Shown one piece after another: positions 30,451-40,527 of a stretch of 64,000 nt of DNA. The notes under the pieces were generated by a model, which did not search any database, was not told the origin of the DNA, and worked only from the letters and a program-made list of their open reading frames with translations. Position 1 is the stretch's first letter; each line of letters starts with the position of its first letter. This DNA is from Diacronema lutheri (taxonomy: Eukaryota > Haptophyta > Pavlovophyceae > Pavlovales > Pavlovaceae), in NCBI GenBank assembly GCA_019448385.1, contig JAGTXO010000030.1, positions 1 to 64,000 of the forward strand, given 5' to 3'. The translations under genes were made by a program, and so were the position numbers.

Positions 30451-33400
30451 TCAGTGAGCGCCACGCGCTCCATCGCCACAGCCTCCGCCATCGCTTGCCA
30501 CTTGGGCAGCAGGGGAAGCGGCGGTGAGCGGCGGCGGTGGCGGCTCGGCCAGTCGCGCGAGAAGCGCAGCGCACGCGGCGCTCAGCCTCGGCGCGTCGTG
30601 CCCGTCGGCGAGCTTGCCCAGCGAGCGCAGCCACTCGCGCACGGCGGCGCACGTTGGCGCGGCGGCCGCTCCGCCCTCGCACGCGTCGGCGAGCGGCGCA
30701 CGCGGCGGTGCACCGGGCGCCGGCTCGGCGTGCGCGCCGGCCTCCGCGGCGCGCGCTGCCTCGGCGGCGTGCCGCACGAGCGTCGCCTCTGCAAGCTGCT
30801 TGAGGCCGTCGAGGCAGAAGGCGGACGAGGCGCGCAGCACCTCGGCCGCAAACGGCGGCTCCACGTCGCTGCCGTCCGGCGCGCGCAGCCCGCCGGTCGA
30901 GCCGTCGGGGCAGTAGGCGAAGCGGAGCGCGAAGCGCGCGGGGCCCTCCTCGAGGCCGTAGTGTGACAGGTCGATCCGACCGCGCACGCTGTCTGCAAAG
31001 TGGCCAGCGAGCAGCAACTTGAAGTAGTCGGAGCCGGCGGCGAGCAGCGCACGGTGCGCGTGCAGCACCACCTCCCCGCGCGCACTGTCGGTGCCGTCGT
31101 CGGAGCGCGATATGAGCAGCTCGAGGTCAGCGTGCTCGCCCTCGTCGAAGACGGCCGCACATTCGAGCAGCCAGCCGTCTTCCGGACAGCCATCGTCCGG
31201 ATCGGCGCCCTCGCCCGCGCCGCACGCGCCCGCGCCATCGCGCGCTGCGGAGAGCGCGCCGTCGCCGTCGCCATCGCGCGGGTGGGGCCAGCCGCCGCCG
31301 TGCGCGCGCGCGTCAATGGCGTCCGCGCGCCCCTGCAGGTGGCGCGCACGCCAGCGCTCGGCGTAGGCACGCAGCCCGTGCAGCCGGAGCGCGCGGTCGA
31401 TGGCGAGAAGCGGCGCAAGAAGCGGCAGGCGTAGCTTCGCAATCCCGCCAGTGTACGCAAACTCGAGCGCCTTGCCAAATGCGCCCGCGTGCACGCCACC
31501 CAGCTGCAGCGGCTGGCCGGCCGCGCGGCCGCAGAAGCGCTGCGAGAGGGCGAGCGCGGCAGCGAGGTGCGGCCACGCGCGCTGCAGCACCGCAACGTGC
31601 GCGCGGAAGAGGCGCACGCCGCTGCGCGCACCCTCGACTCCGGGCGAGCAACTCATACCCATGCTCTGGACGCCGTCCGGCTCGCGCAGCGCAAAGGCGC
31701 AATCGGCGAGCAGCCCGGTTGCGAGCAACTGCCGGCGCGCGCACTGCGCCCGCGCGCGTCGGCAGTGCGAGCCGCTCGGCGCGACGAGCAGCGCGGCCGC
31801 GTGCCGCGCGCCCATCACGATGGCGCGCACGTGCCCGCCGCTGAGCGCGTCGACGCGCGTGGGCGCAAGGACGTAACGGCTGTTGCCGTGCCCGAGCATC
31901 GCCGCCGTGCCCCAGCCAAACGTGGCGACGCCACCGTCCGCGAGGAGCAGCGCCGTCTGCAAATGGCCGCACGCGATCCCGACCACGCGCGCGCCCGCCT
32001 CAGCCGCCGCGCCCGCCGCCGCGTCGCCCGGCGGCGCGGCGGCGCGGCTCACGCGCGGCACCTTGGTCGGGAGCGGGAAGACGCGCCGCGACTCGCCGCG
32101 CGATCCGTCGTCACCCGCCGCCGTCTGTGCGTACTCCGCGTGGCCCTGCACGCGCGCGCGGTGCGAGCGCGCGGCCGGTGCGCGCGGTCATCGCATTGTG
32201 TCGGTGCGCGCGGCGATCCAAGAGCAAGAAGTGGGCGCGCCGGGCCGTGCGTGGGGCGCGGCTGGGCCGAAGCCACGCGGCGGGGCGCAGCGGAGCGCCT
32301 CACCCACGCGAGGACCTCACCGCAGCGCGTGAGCGCGACCGAATGGTTCGAGCCGCACGCGATCGCGCTGCACGGCATCGATGCACTCAGCAGCGCTGCA
32401 CCTCCGCCGTCGCCGAGTGCGAGCGCAGCGTCGCGCTGTGCGCCCGTTGCGACGACGACGGGCGCAGGCAGCGGCCGGTCGCGCAGGTCGCCGCTGCCCA
32501 GTGCACCAAAGACGCCCAGGCCCCACGAGAAGACGCGCCCGTCCTCGGCGAGCGCGAGCGAGTGCTGCTGGCCGCATGCCACCGCGCGCACGGCCGCGCG
32601 TGCGCAGGCGAACGCCTCGACCCGCCGCGGCCTGTCGACCGCGTGCCTGCGAGCGCAAGGCGCGCACCGAGCGGAGGCGCGCGCATCTCAAGGGCGCGCG
32701 CAAGAGAGAGAGAGGGAGAGGGAGAGAGAGAGAGACGCGCGCGTATGCGACGCGCGGACGTGGGGCGCCGCTTCTCGCCCGCGGCCGGACCTGTCGCCAT
32801 GACCGCACTGGAAGCGATCGTTGAGCCCAAACGTCCAAACGCTCCCACCAGCGCACACGACGGCGCAAAAGTTGTACCCGCCCGACACGCTCAGCGCGAC
32901 GGGCCCCGCCGGCATGCCAAAGGGCGGCACGCGAAGCGCGCGGCCATGCAACTCAAGGCTCTCCGGACGCGGCGACGCCTCGCCGCTGCCGCCGCCTCCG
33001 CCGGGCATCTCCGCGTCCGAGGACGAGGCGGACGCTTCGGCGTCCGCCGTCGGCGCGCGGCGCGGAGGCGGCGGCGCAGGCGGCGGGGAAACGGGCCCGC
33101 GTTCATCCGCCTCGCCTTGTGCATTCGCGCCGTGCAGCATGTCGCGCAGCTCGTCGTCGACGGCAGGGTCGCCGGCACCGTCGCTCTGGCGCGCGCCGCC
33201 GGCGTCGGCGCGCCCGTTGCCGTCGGCCGAGCGCATGTAAAGGGAGACGGAGTGGGCGATCATCGAGCGGGAGCGTGTCGAGGGCTTGAAGATGCCGTTG
33301 CCCATGTCGACGCGCCTCGGCTTGGTCGCGAGGCTACGCCACAGCCCGCCCCATGCGTAGAGCTCGCCCGCGCCGCTCAGCGCGTACGACGAGGACCAGC

Positions 33401-33722
33401 CCGCGCCGATCGCGGTCACAAAGACGCCGCGGAGCGACGTGACGAGGACGGGCTCGTCGATAAGGTGCGCGCCAAAGCGCGCGCCGCACTGCCGCTCGCG
33501 ATTGCGCCCGAACCCGTAGGCGTTGCCGAGGTCGTCGAGTAGGATGGTGTGCGCCTCGCCGCACGCGAGCGCTCGAATGTTGCCGATGATCGCAGCGCGT
33601 GAAGTCTCGGGCAGCTCGCGCGGTAACAGCACGAGATCGGCGTGCGGGTCGGCGGCGGAGCAGGCAAATCGCGCGTCGCCCCAGGTCGCGAGCATGCTCG
33701 CGGCGAACTGTGCGCCGTCCAA
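30451..33722 (-). CDS. RCC1-repeat protein with two BTB domains (three exons)
   Basis: Exon 1 33722-32791, exon 2 32646-32304, exon 3 32145-30451. RCC1 blades: ALACGEAHTILLDDLGNAYG, VTAIGAGWSSSYALSGAGEL, LSVSGGYNFCAVVCAGGSVW, VACGQQHSLALAEDGRVFSW, IACGSNHSVALTRCGEVLAW, IACGHLQTALLLADGGVATF. Two BTB/POZ modules follow (LLADCAFALREPDGVQ...FRAHVAVLQRAWP, and DLELLISRS...VVLHAHRALLAAGSDYFKLLL). Intron 1 (32647-32790) starts GTCCGG and intron 2 (32146-32303) starts GTGAGG. Both end in CAG, and joining gives continuous RCC1 blades (CGHGDR/HAVDRPRR and EVLAW/GHAEYAQ). BTB domains usually recruit cullin-3 ligases and RCC1 propellers act as scaffolds or exchange factors. The true role is unknown. Confidence 0.88.
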
Positions 33723-33804
33723 GCGCGTGAATGGAGGAGAATGAAAGGACTTTCACGTGAAGAGAAAAGGCTCAGTCTCTTTTTCAACACTGTCTCAGAC
33801 CGTT

Positions 33805-34953
33805 CTACTCCTCCTCGAGCCCGAAGCCGCCGCCCGCAAACTCGAAGCCGAGCCCATCGCTTGCCGCCTCGAGCGCCGCGAGCTCGCCGCCGTCGAGCCG
33901 CCAGCCGAGCGCGCCCGCGTTCTCGGCGGCCATCTGCGCGTTGCGGCAGCCGGGGATGGGGAGCACGCCCTTGCTCATCGCGTAGTTGAGCGCGACCTGC
34001 GCGACTGTCCGCCCGCGGCTCTGCGCGACCGCACGCATCTCGGCGAGCAGCGGCGCGACGCCGCCCGGCTTGAACGTGACGCCGCGCTCGACGACGCCGC
34101 CCACGACGTATTTGCGCATCGACATGCCCTTGAGCCCTGACGGCAGGTTGGACGCCGAGTACTTGCCCGCGAGCAACCCGTTCGCGAGCGGGAAGTAGCC
34201 AAGCGCGGCGATGCCGTGGTCACGGCACCAGTCGACCGTCGCCTGTGCGCCCTGCTTGCGGTACAGCAGGCTGAAGTTGATCTGGTTGCTCGCGAGCGGC
34301 ACGCCCTGCCCGTCGAAGAAGGCCTTGGCGCGTTTGAGCAGCGCCGGACCATAGTTCGACACGCCGACGTTTGCGACGAGCCCGCGCTTGTACGCCTCGG
34401 CGAGGCCCGCCCAGTAGAGCTCGTCCTTGCGCTGCTGCACGCCGAGCGCGGCGAGCGGCTGCAGCACGTCGGGGAAATGGATCTGGTACAGGTCGATCGT
34501 CTCCACGCCCAGACGCACGGCCGACGCCGCGCACGCGTCGACGAGTGACGAGGCCGTCATCCGCCACGGGACGGGCGCAAACTTGGTCGCGACCGCGACG
34601 CGCCGCGCTCCGGGCGGCAGCCGCTTCACACAGTTGGCCACGAGCTCCTCGGAGCGACCAAAACCGTAGGCCTCGGCCGTGTCCACAAAGTCGACGCCAG
34701 AGCGCACACACACGGCGAGCGCCTGCGCCGTCTGCTCGTCGTCTGCCTTGTCGAGCGGCCAGTTGAGCGCACCGACGCCGAGCGCCGAAAGCTCGAGCGT
34801 GCCCACGCGCACGCGGTCGGCGAGTGCTTCTGGCGAGGCGGTCACCTGTACGGGCGCCGACGCGCTCATCGTGACGCGCGCGGCTCGCGGCGCCACGCGC
34901 CCAGCGCCAGCCGACGCCACGCCGTGCAGAAGTGCAAGCAGCGGGCCGCGCAT
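33805..34953 (-). CDS. Aldo-keto reductase, probably plastid-targeted
   Basis: 382 residues. The first 45 residues look like a transit peptide (basic, Ser/Ala-rich, no acid until the PEALADRV start). The barrel carries the AKR catalytic tetrad: Asp91 (VDFVDTAEAYG), Tyr96, Lys124 (VATKFAP) and His159 (LYQIHFPD). The NADPH loop IPGCRNAQMAAEN is near the C-terminus. It reduces aldehydes or ketones with NADPH. The substrate cannot be read from sequence. The architecture resembles chloroplast AKRs of plants and algae. Its stop is 82 bp beyond the RCC1/BTB start, on the same strand. Confidence 0.92.
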   Translation of the reverse strand: MRGPLLALLHGVASAGAGRVAPRAARVTMSASAPVQVTASPEALADRVRVGTLELSALGVGALNWPLDKADDEQTAQALAVCVRSGVDFVDTAEAYGFGRSEELVANCVKRLPPGARRVAVATKFAPVPWRMTASSLVDACAASAVRLGVETIDLYQIHFPDVLQPLAALGVQQRKDELYWAGLAEAYKRGLVANVGVSNYGPALLKRAKAFFDGQGVPLASNQINFSLLYRKQGAQATVDWCRDHGIAALGYFPLANGLLAGKYSASNLPSGLKGMSMRKYVVGGVVERGVTFKPGGVAPLLAEMRAVAQSRGRTVAQVALNYAMSKGVLPIPGCRNAQMAAENAGALGWRLDGGELAALEAASDGLGFEFAGGGFGLEEE

Positions 34954-35086
34954 TTTTCTTGAAAGACGTCAATTTTGTCGGAGGCGGTCGGAGGGCGGCG
35001 GCCAAACGGTTACAACACAGCCCCCAAAACTCGACTGCAACGGCGCTGCTGCTCGCCTGCGCTGCTCCACGCCCAAAGCGCGCACG

Positions 35087-36982
35087 TCAGCGCCGCGCGC
35101 CATCGCCGCACGCCGGCCCGCAGAGCGCGTCGGTGAGCGCGAGCGCAAGCGCGTCGGGCAGCGGCAGCTCGTCGCCGCGGAATGCGCGGCAGTCAACGTC
35201 GTGGCAGCGCTGGCTAAGGCAGCCGACCGCGCGACCGCATGATGCGCCCGCCACGCCGCCCGGCGGCCGGTGCACGCGCACGTGCAGGTACACGCCATTT
35301 GACCTGTGCTCTCGGCCAATGCGGCCGCACCATCGATTTTGCAGCACGCCGACGCACAGGCACAGGCACGCACTGCCATCGCCCGCGGCCGGCGCGCGCG
35401 TGGCCACGAGCCTCGCCGGCCCGATCGCACAGGGCAAGCCGCTCTTGAGATGCCACGCTCGAGCAGCGAACGCGCGCAGGGCACCGAGCGCCTCGCCACC
35501 GCCCGACGGAGGGCAAGGCGCCTCGCCACCGCCGTCGGGCAGTCGCACCGCCGCGCCCCCCACGCCACGCGCCCACGCACCGGCCGCGAGCGCGCAGCCG
35601 TCTGCCGAGCACGCGGCCGCGTGTCGCGCGGCCGCGCAGCCGCCCGCCTCGCCGCCCGACTGCACGGGCTCGACGCCGCCGCGTTCGATCGCGGTTGGCA
35701 GCACGCGGCCGCCGCCCGCCGCCGCGCCGTCGGGCGGGCAGACGAGCGAGCGCGAGAAGAGGCGCTCTTCGACGCTGAGCGGCAGGAGCAGCGCATCGTT
35801 GCCGCTCAGCCCGAGCGGGAGGAGCGGCGTGCCCTTTCCCGCCTTGCTGCTGCCGTACAGCCGAAAGCAGCGGTGCCGTGAGTAGACACTCGCATCTATC
35901 AGGCACGCCGCGGACAGCGCGCCGTCCGGCGGTGACGCGCTCGCGCCGTGCGCAAAGAGGAGGCGCGCGTCCGCGCAGCTGCGCGCGCGCTCGCGCAGCC
36001 GCGCGAGCCAGCCGCGCACCCACGCGCCAACATGCGCGTTACCCTCGAAGAGGACCTCGCCGCCGCCGTCGCCCATCCCGCCGCCCGCCTTTGCCGCCGC
36101 AGGCGACGCTGCGCCACCAAACTCGCCGACCGCGCATGGCGAGCGCGCGTCGGGCGGAGCCGCGCGCAACGCGACCGTCACGTGCCGCGAGAACTTTGCG
36201 GCACTGCTCGAGTCGAGCTCGATGGACGCAGCTCGGTCGATCGTCACGCCAAGCGTCTCGCGCAGCTCGGCGTCAAGCAGCCGCCAGAATGCCGCCATCG
36301 CTGCCTCGCACCGCGCGTCGCTAGGACGCGCAGGCGCGGACGCTGGCGCGGCCGGCTCCGACGATGGACCGGGCGCGAGCTCGCCCTCGCCCTCGCCCTC
36401 GTGCGCCGGCCACCGGGCGCCGGGCGGCGACTGAGCGGCCACGCCGGGCAAACGCGGCGCGCACTCGGCGAGCGACGAGCGGCGCGCGCATCCGGACGCC
36501 GCACACGGCGACGCGCGCAGCGAGGCCGCGCGATTGTTGCGCGTGCGCTGCTCCTCGACGGCGTCCTGCTCAGCGCACGGCGCGCCGACGGGCGTTGGCG
36601 CGCTTGCCGCGGGCGCGGGCCCGGCGCCAAACTCGAGGTCAAAGTAGAGGCGGCAGGCGCGGCCCGGCTCGATCAGCTCGTAGTGGCGGCGCTCGACGGG
36701 GCGCAGCGTGCGGTACACCGCCCAAAAGTCGCGCGGGCTCGCGACCACGTAGCTCCGCGCGCCCGTGCTCGCGAGCTCGTGTGCCCACACGCGGAGGTCG
36801 CCGCCCTTGGCGTGCGCGCACGCGAGCGCATCCTCCTGCCGCGGCAGCGCGGACCAGCGCGAGAGCGCGTCCTCGCGCGCGCGCTTCTTGCGCGCCGCGG
36901 GCGGCGCAGGGGCCGGCGCCGGCGTTCGCGCCGCCTTGGCGTAGAAGGCGCTCGGCGGCACCGCGCGCACTTTTCCCGCCAT
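35087..36982 (-). CDS. PRIMPOL: PrimPol (archaeo-eukaryotic primase-polymerase)
   Basis: 631 residues from MAGKVRAVPPSAFYA (36982). An upstream in-frame ATG at 37126 would overlap the divergent gene and adds a low-quality leader. AEP motifs: I CRLYFDLEF (Asp115, Glu117), II AKFSRHV (Ser-x-His type), III CLIDASVYSRHRCFRLYGSS. These line up with eukaryotic PrimPol, including the FWAVYRTL/HYELI segment before motif I. The C-terminal zinc finger is present: CGRIGREHRSNGVYLHVRV followed by QRCHDVDCRAFRGDELPLP. PrimPol re-primes stalled forks in nucleus and mitochondria. The linker between motifs I and II is unusually long, with low-complexity inserts around residues 120-190. Confidence 0.92.
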   Translation of the reverse strand: MAGKVRAVPPSAFYAKAARTPAPAPAPPAARKKRAREDALSRWSALPRQEDALACAHAKGGDLRVWAHELASTGARSYVVASPRDFWAVYRTLRPVERRHYELIEPGRACRLYFDLEFGAGPAPAASAPTPVGAPCAEQDAVEEQRTRNNRAASLRASPCAASGCARRSSLAECAPRLPGVAAQSPPGARWPAHEGEGEGELAPGPSSEPAAPASAPARPSDARCEAAMAAFWRLLDAELRETLGVTIDRAASIELDSSSAAKFSRHVTVALRAAPPDARSPCAVGEFGGAASPAAAKAGGGMGDGGGEVLFEGNAHVGAWVRGWLARLRERARSCADARLLFAHGASASPPDGALSAACLIDASVYSRHRCFRLYGSSKAGKGTPLLPLGLSGNDALLLPLSVEERLFSRSLVCPPDGAAAGGGRVLPTAIERGGVEPVQSGGEAGGCAAARHAAACSADGCALAAGAWARGVGGAAVRLPDGGGEAPCPPSGGGEALGALRAFAARAWHLKSGLPCAIGPARLVATRAPAAGDGSACLCLCVGVLQNRWCGRIGREHRSNGVYLHVRVHRPPGGVAGASCGRAVGCLSQRCHDVDCRAFRGDELPLPDALALALTDALCGPACGDGARR

Positions 36983-37006
36983 TTCTCGGTAGCAAGGGCG
37001 ATCGAG
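36983..37006. promoter_or_regulatory. 24-bp shared divergent promoter gap
   Basis: The start codons of PrimPol (minus, 36982) and the next gene (plus, 37007) are separated by only 24 bases. Each promoter and 5' UTR must therefore overlap the other gene. No TATA-like element is visible. Confidence 0.5.
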
Positions 37007-37824
37007 ATGAGGCCGAGCGCGTGCGTGGGGCTTGGCGCCGTGCTCCTCTCGGCGCTCCTCTTCCCGCTGCTCACGCCGCTTGCACCGCCAGGCTCTCTCG
37101 ACGACATCCGTTCGTGGGCGCTGCAAGGGCCCGGCCGCGACATCCCCGTCCCGCTCATGGGCGTGTACGTCTTCCGGTGCGAGCCGAGCTCGCGCCGCTC
37201 GGGCGCCCTTTGGGCCGTGCGGCGCGCGGCCTCACGCGCGCGCGCCACGCACGGTGTGCGCGCGCCATCGCCAGGGGTCTCAACCCGTTCCTTCTCGCCG
37301 ACCTGTCGCACGCGCGCGGCTGGGATGCGCGCTCGCGCTCGTTCGTCTACGACATGGCCGGACCGGGCACGGTCGTCGTGCCGGGCGCCACGACGGGCGA
37401 CTTCTCGGGCGAGCACGCGACCACGTCGCCCGCGCTGCACAGCGCGCTCACGGGCGCGGCATTCCTTCGCCTCTTCCGCGTGCTGCGCTACACCAACACG
37501 TTCGAATTCAACGCGGATTTCACGGCCGCGACGATCCGGCCGCAGTTTTTCGGCGGCTGGCTGCCGCTCGGCTCGGCGCTCGCGCGGCTACTGCGCGAGG
37601 AGATGGTGCTCGACAGGCGGAGCGGCGTGTGGAAGCGCATCAATTTTGCCCCGCCGCGCAACGCCACGCCAACCGCCGCGCACTACTTCCTCAATCCCGT
37701 CTTGTCTCTTCCCCCTGCCCAGCATGGCGCGCGGCGCGCGCGCTTGCACGCGGACGGGCTCGCGCTTGCCAAGCGCAAGCTCGCGATGGCGCGCGACCCC
37801 GCGCTTGCACGCGTCGCCAGCTGA
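37007..37824 (+). CDS. Signal-anchored protein of unknown function (two exons)
   Basis: Exon 1 37007-37176, intron 37177-37274 (GTGCGAGCC...GCCAG, with CTCACG inside), exon 2 37275-37824. This gives 239 residues. The N-terminus has a signal peptide or membrane anchor (VGLGAVLLSALLFPLLTPLA). The mature part reads GLNPFLLADLSHARGWDARS, DMAGPGTVVVPGATTGDFSG, LRYTNTFEFNADFTAATIRP and EEMVLDRRSGVWKRINFAPP, a beta-rich character that hints at a secreted or plastid protein. I do not recognise the family. Without the intron the two exons lie in different frames. Confidence 0.72.
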
Positions 37825-38363
37825 CGCGCGCCGGACGCGCACAGCCGCGGCGCGTGGCCTTCCTGGCAGGGGGAGGTGGTCAGGTGGAGGAGAGGAAGGG
37901 GGGGGAGGGGGGGGGGGGGGGGCTGCGCGGGTGTGCATCTCGCGGCGCGGCGGCCCGGTAGGTTATGGCGGCGGCGAGGTGCGCGGCGATGCGCTGGGCG
38001 GTGTTGCGCGCAATCAGGGTGGCTACCCTCGCCGGCCGCCGCCCAACGCCACCGGCCACCGCTCAAGCTCGAGGCCGGGCAGCCAGGCTTGAGCTTGGCC
38101 GGGCAGTCAAGCCCGCGCCTGCGCTGAGCTCAAGCTCAGCGCAGACGTGGGCTCGCCCGCTCCGAGCCGGATCGCGCCTCGGCGTGGACGCGTGGTTGAC
38201 TGCGTGTGTGCGTCGCTTGACAGTGAATTCAAGTCACACAGTCCATGATCCTCGTTCGTGCGCCTGCCAGGAAAGTACCTGGGCCGACGAGAGGTAAAAG
38301 GTGGTGCAGTGCGCACGAGGTGCGCAGACGGCGAGCGAGGTGCGCCGTGCCACCTTCGGCCCA
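37825..38363. other. Intergenic region with G tract and perfect hairpin
   Basis: No gene is seen. It contains interrupted G runs at 37898-37922 and a perfect inverted repeat at 38119-38144 with arms CTGCGCTGAGCT and AGCTCAGCGCAG and a two-base loop. It may carry the terminator of one gene and the promoter of the next. Confidence 0.6.
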
Positions 38364-39308
38364 ATGCCGAAGACGCCCAAATCGCCGCGCTACGCGTTCG
38401 AACGGTCGCCGCGGCTCGCGTTGCCGGGGAGGGTCAGGCGCGCCCCCACGCTGCTGTTCGAGGCCACCACGAGCGAGACGCCGACGGTCATGGTCACGTG
38501 CCCGTCATGGGCGTCGACGCTCTCGCAGGTCACCGACGGCTCGTTCGCGGGCCGCTCGACAGAAGACGAGGTGAGCGACGACGATCGCGGCTCGAACGTG
38601 TCGCTCGAGGAGCCGACGAGCCTCGACGTCGACATTGAGGAGCTCGATCTGCAGCCGCACGTGCGCACGCGCGCGCGGCACGCCAACCGGCACTCCGAGC
38701 TGTCCGACGCGGACACACAGCACGACCACGAGCACGACGACGCGCCGGCGGCTGACTCGCGGCAGCGCAACCCGTTCTCGCGGCAGCCGAGCAGAGAACT
38801 GCCCTTTTTGAACGGCATGGGCGCCAGCTCGCCACGCGCCGGCCTTGGGCAGCCCGCACCCGAGCGGCTCGCGCGCCGCCGGTCTGTCGAGCTCTCGCCG
38901 CGCGGCAAGGCGTTTGCGCGCGCCCTCACCGCCGCCGCCGCGGACACCGCGCCGCCGGCACCGGCGTCAATGCCGGCTTTCGAGCCCGCCACGCAGCCTC
39001 GTGGCCGGCTGAAGAGCGTCGGCGACCGCTCGGCGCACCGCCGCCACTTCATCGCCGCGCCGCTCGCCGACGACGAGCCGGCGCCAGCGCCAACGCAGCT
39101 GTCGAGCATCCTCGGCAACGACATCGCCGCGGAGCTCGAGCACGGGATGGAGATGATGGGCGTTTCGCCGCGCGCCGTGCACCCGCTCGAGGACCTGACC
39201 TTCAAACGGCTCTTCGCGCTGCGTGGTGACGGCTCGCTCAACGAGGCCGAATTTGAAAAGGTCCGCACCGCCTACGTTGCCTACCAGCACCCGCATCTGC
39301 TCAGCTGA
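38364..39308 (+). CDS. Low-complexity Ser/Asp-rich protein of unknown function
   Basis: 314 residues from MPKTPKSPRYAF. An upstream ATG at 38301 adds 21 residues of poor quality. The first 60 residues are basic with several Ser-Pro sites. An acidic stretch (RSTEDEVSDDDRGS) and a His/Asp run (ADTQHDHEHDD) follow. The C-terminal 70 residues look folded and helical: SSILGNDIAAELEHGMEMMG, LEDLTFKRLFALRGDGSLNE, AEFEKVRTAYVAYQHPHLLS. The segment RGDGSLNEAEFEKV resembles half of an EF-hand loop, though I would not call calcium binding. It is likely phosphorylated or regulatory, but the function is unknown. Confidence 0.7.
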   Translation: MPKTPKSPRYAFERSPRLALPGRVRRAPTLLFEATTSETPTVMVTCPSWASTLSQVTDGSFAGRSTEDEVSDDDRGSNVSLEEPTSLDVDIEELDLQPHVRTRARHANRHSELSDADTQHDHEHDDAPAADSRQRNPFSRQPSRELPFLNGMGASSPRAGLGQPAPERLARRRSVELSPRGKAFARALTAAAADTAPPAPASMPAFEPATQPRGRLKSVGDRSAHRRHFIAAPLADDEPAPAPTQLSSILGNDIAAELEHGMEMMGVSPRAVHPLEDLTFKRLFALRGDGSLNEAEFEKVRTAYVAYQHPHLLS

Positions 39309-39431
39309 CCAAAATCCCCGCAACGACCGCGAGCAACGTGCGCGAGCGCATGGCGGCGATGCTCGCCGGATGGCAGCGGCGATGGCGGCGTTTGTGCCGC
39401 ATGTGCGCCGCGGCGATGTCCCGCCCATTGT

Positions 39432-39555
39432 GGCAGCCATCGCGTGGGCAATTGTCGCATGCGGCAGCCATCGCGTGGGCAAGTGTCGCATGCGGCAGCC
39501 ATCGCGTGGGCAAGTGTCGCATGCGGCAGCCATCGCGTGGGCAATTGTCGCATAC
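39432..39555. repeat. 31-bp tandem repeat, 4 units
   Basis: CATCGCGTGGGCAA starts at 39438, 39469, 39500 and 39531, exactly 31 bp apart. The units differ only at AATTG/AAGTG. They lie downstream of the gene ending at 39308. Confidence 0.95.
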
Positions 39556-39586
39556 GCGGAACGCCTCGTGCTGCCCGGCGCATGCT

Positions 39587-39588
<2 letters not shown>

Positions 39589-39623
<35 letters not shown>
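39589..39623. repeat. Poly-C tract, 35 bases
   Basis: An unbroken C run on the plus strand, followed by TT and seven more C. From here to 40187 I see no convincing gene, only a short interrupted G run at 40111-40131. Confidence 0.95.
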
Positions 39624-40187
39624 TTCCCCCCCGTGCGCTGCGGTCGCGCGATGGGAGTAGGGCGGGCGGACGGCACGCGCGTGCGCTGGTGCGGTTGTGC
39701 TCATCCCTGCTGCTCACCGCCATCGACGGCTGCACCCGCGTGCTCGAGCTCAGACCGTGGCACGTCACCCGGCGCATGCCTGACGGCCGACGCGCGCGAG
39801 GCTGCGTGGGTCTGCCGGCGCGGCGCAGCTCCTTCGCCCTTGGCGTGTGCGCACATACCTTTTCACGGCCGCCGTCAGCGCCAAACTGCTCGCGCTCAGT
39901 TCGACGTTGCTCGTGCGGCACGCGCTGCTCCCGCGCGTCACGCACCTCGCTCCACATGGCGGCTGCTTCGCTGCGATTTCAGCATGGCTGCGCTGCTTTG
40001 CGAGCCTCTGCGCCCCGAGTCACGGGCACACACTCGCCATGGCAACATATGGGACACTGTTCGACAAGGCGTGAGTGCAGCCGTGTCGAGCGTGAGTGCA
40101 GCGCCCCACAGGGGGGGAGGGGGGGGGGGGGCGGGCTGATCCGCTGATGCCATGGCGGGCGTGTCGAGCAGCGTGAGTGCAGGCAAT

Positions 40188-40279
40188 GCAGCCGTGGACC
40201 AAGCATGCGCAAACCAGCGCATGGGCGGCAGTTGCAGCCGTGGACCAAGCATGCGCAAACCAGCGCATGGGCGGCAGTT
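40188..40279. repeat. 46-bp direct repeat, 2 units
   Basis: GCAGCCGTGGACCAAGCATG starts at 40188 and again at 40234. The two 46-bp units are identical by eye. They sit just outside the 3' end of the RT element. Confidence 0.9.
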
Positions 40280-40314
40280 CGCCCCCTAAAAAAAGTATAC
40301 CCCGCTGTCCTGAC

Positions 40315-40350
40315 GTAAGCGCCGTTAGTATATATACTAACGACGCTTAC
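40315..40350. repeat. 36-bp near-perfect palindrome at the RT-element 3' end
   Basis: The sequence reads GTAAGCGCCGTTAGTATA followed by TATACTAACGACGCTTAC. The arms match except for one C/T pair. The same palindrome occurs at 26803-26836 at the end of the non-autonomous relative. Confidence 0.9.
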
Positions 40351-40527
40351 AGGCGGGTCAGCAGGAGGGGCGCGCACGGGGCCGAGGCTGGACAAACGGA
40401 GCGAGCGAAAGGGCGCACGCAACATCAGGCCGAAATCAGGGCGTCGACCCTGTGCACGCCGGCAGCGGGAACGGCCGGGACGGCAAGGACGTGGCAGGAC
40501 GCGTCATGGGCGGACACCCACACACGC

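Noticed and set aside
32690-32750. GA-rich stretch as a promoter or microsatellite feature of its own
   Set aside because: It lies inside the first intron of the RCC1/BTB gene, where it gives a pyrimidine-rich tract on the coding strand. No further claim is justified.
39432-39555. CRISPR-like array
   Set aside because: The four 31-bp units are directly tandem without spacers and the context is eukaryotic.
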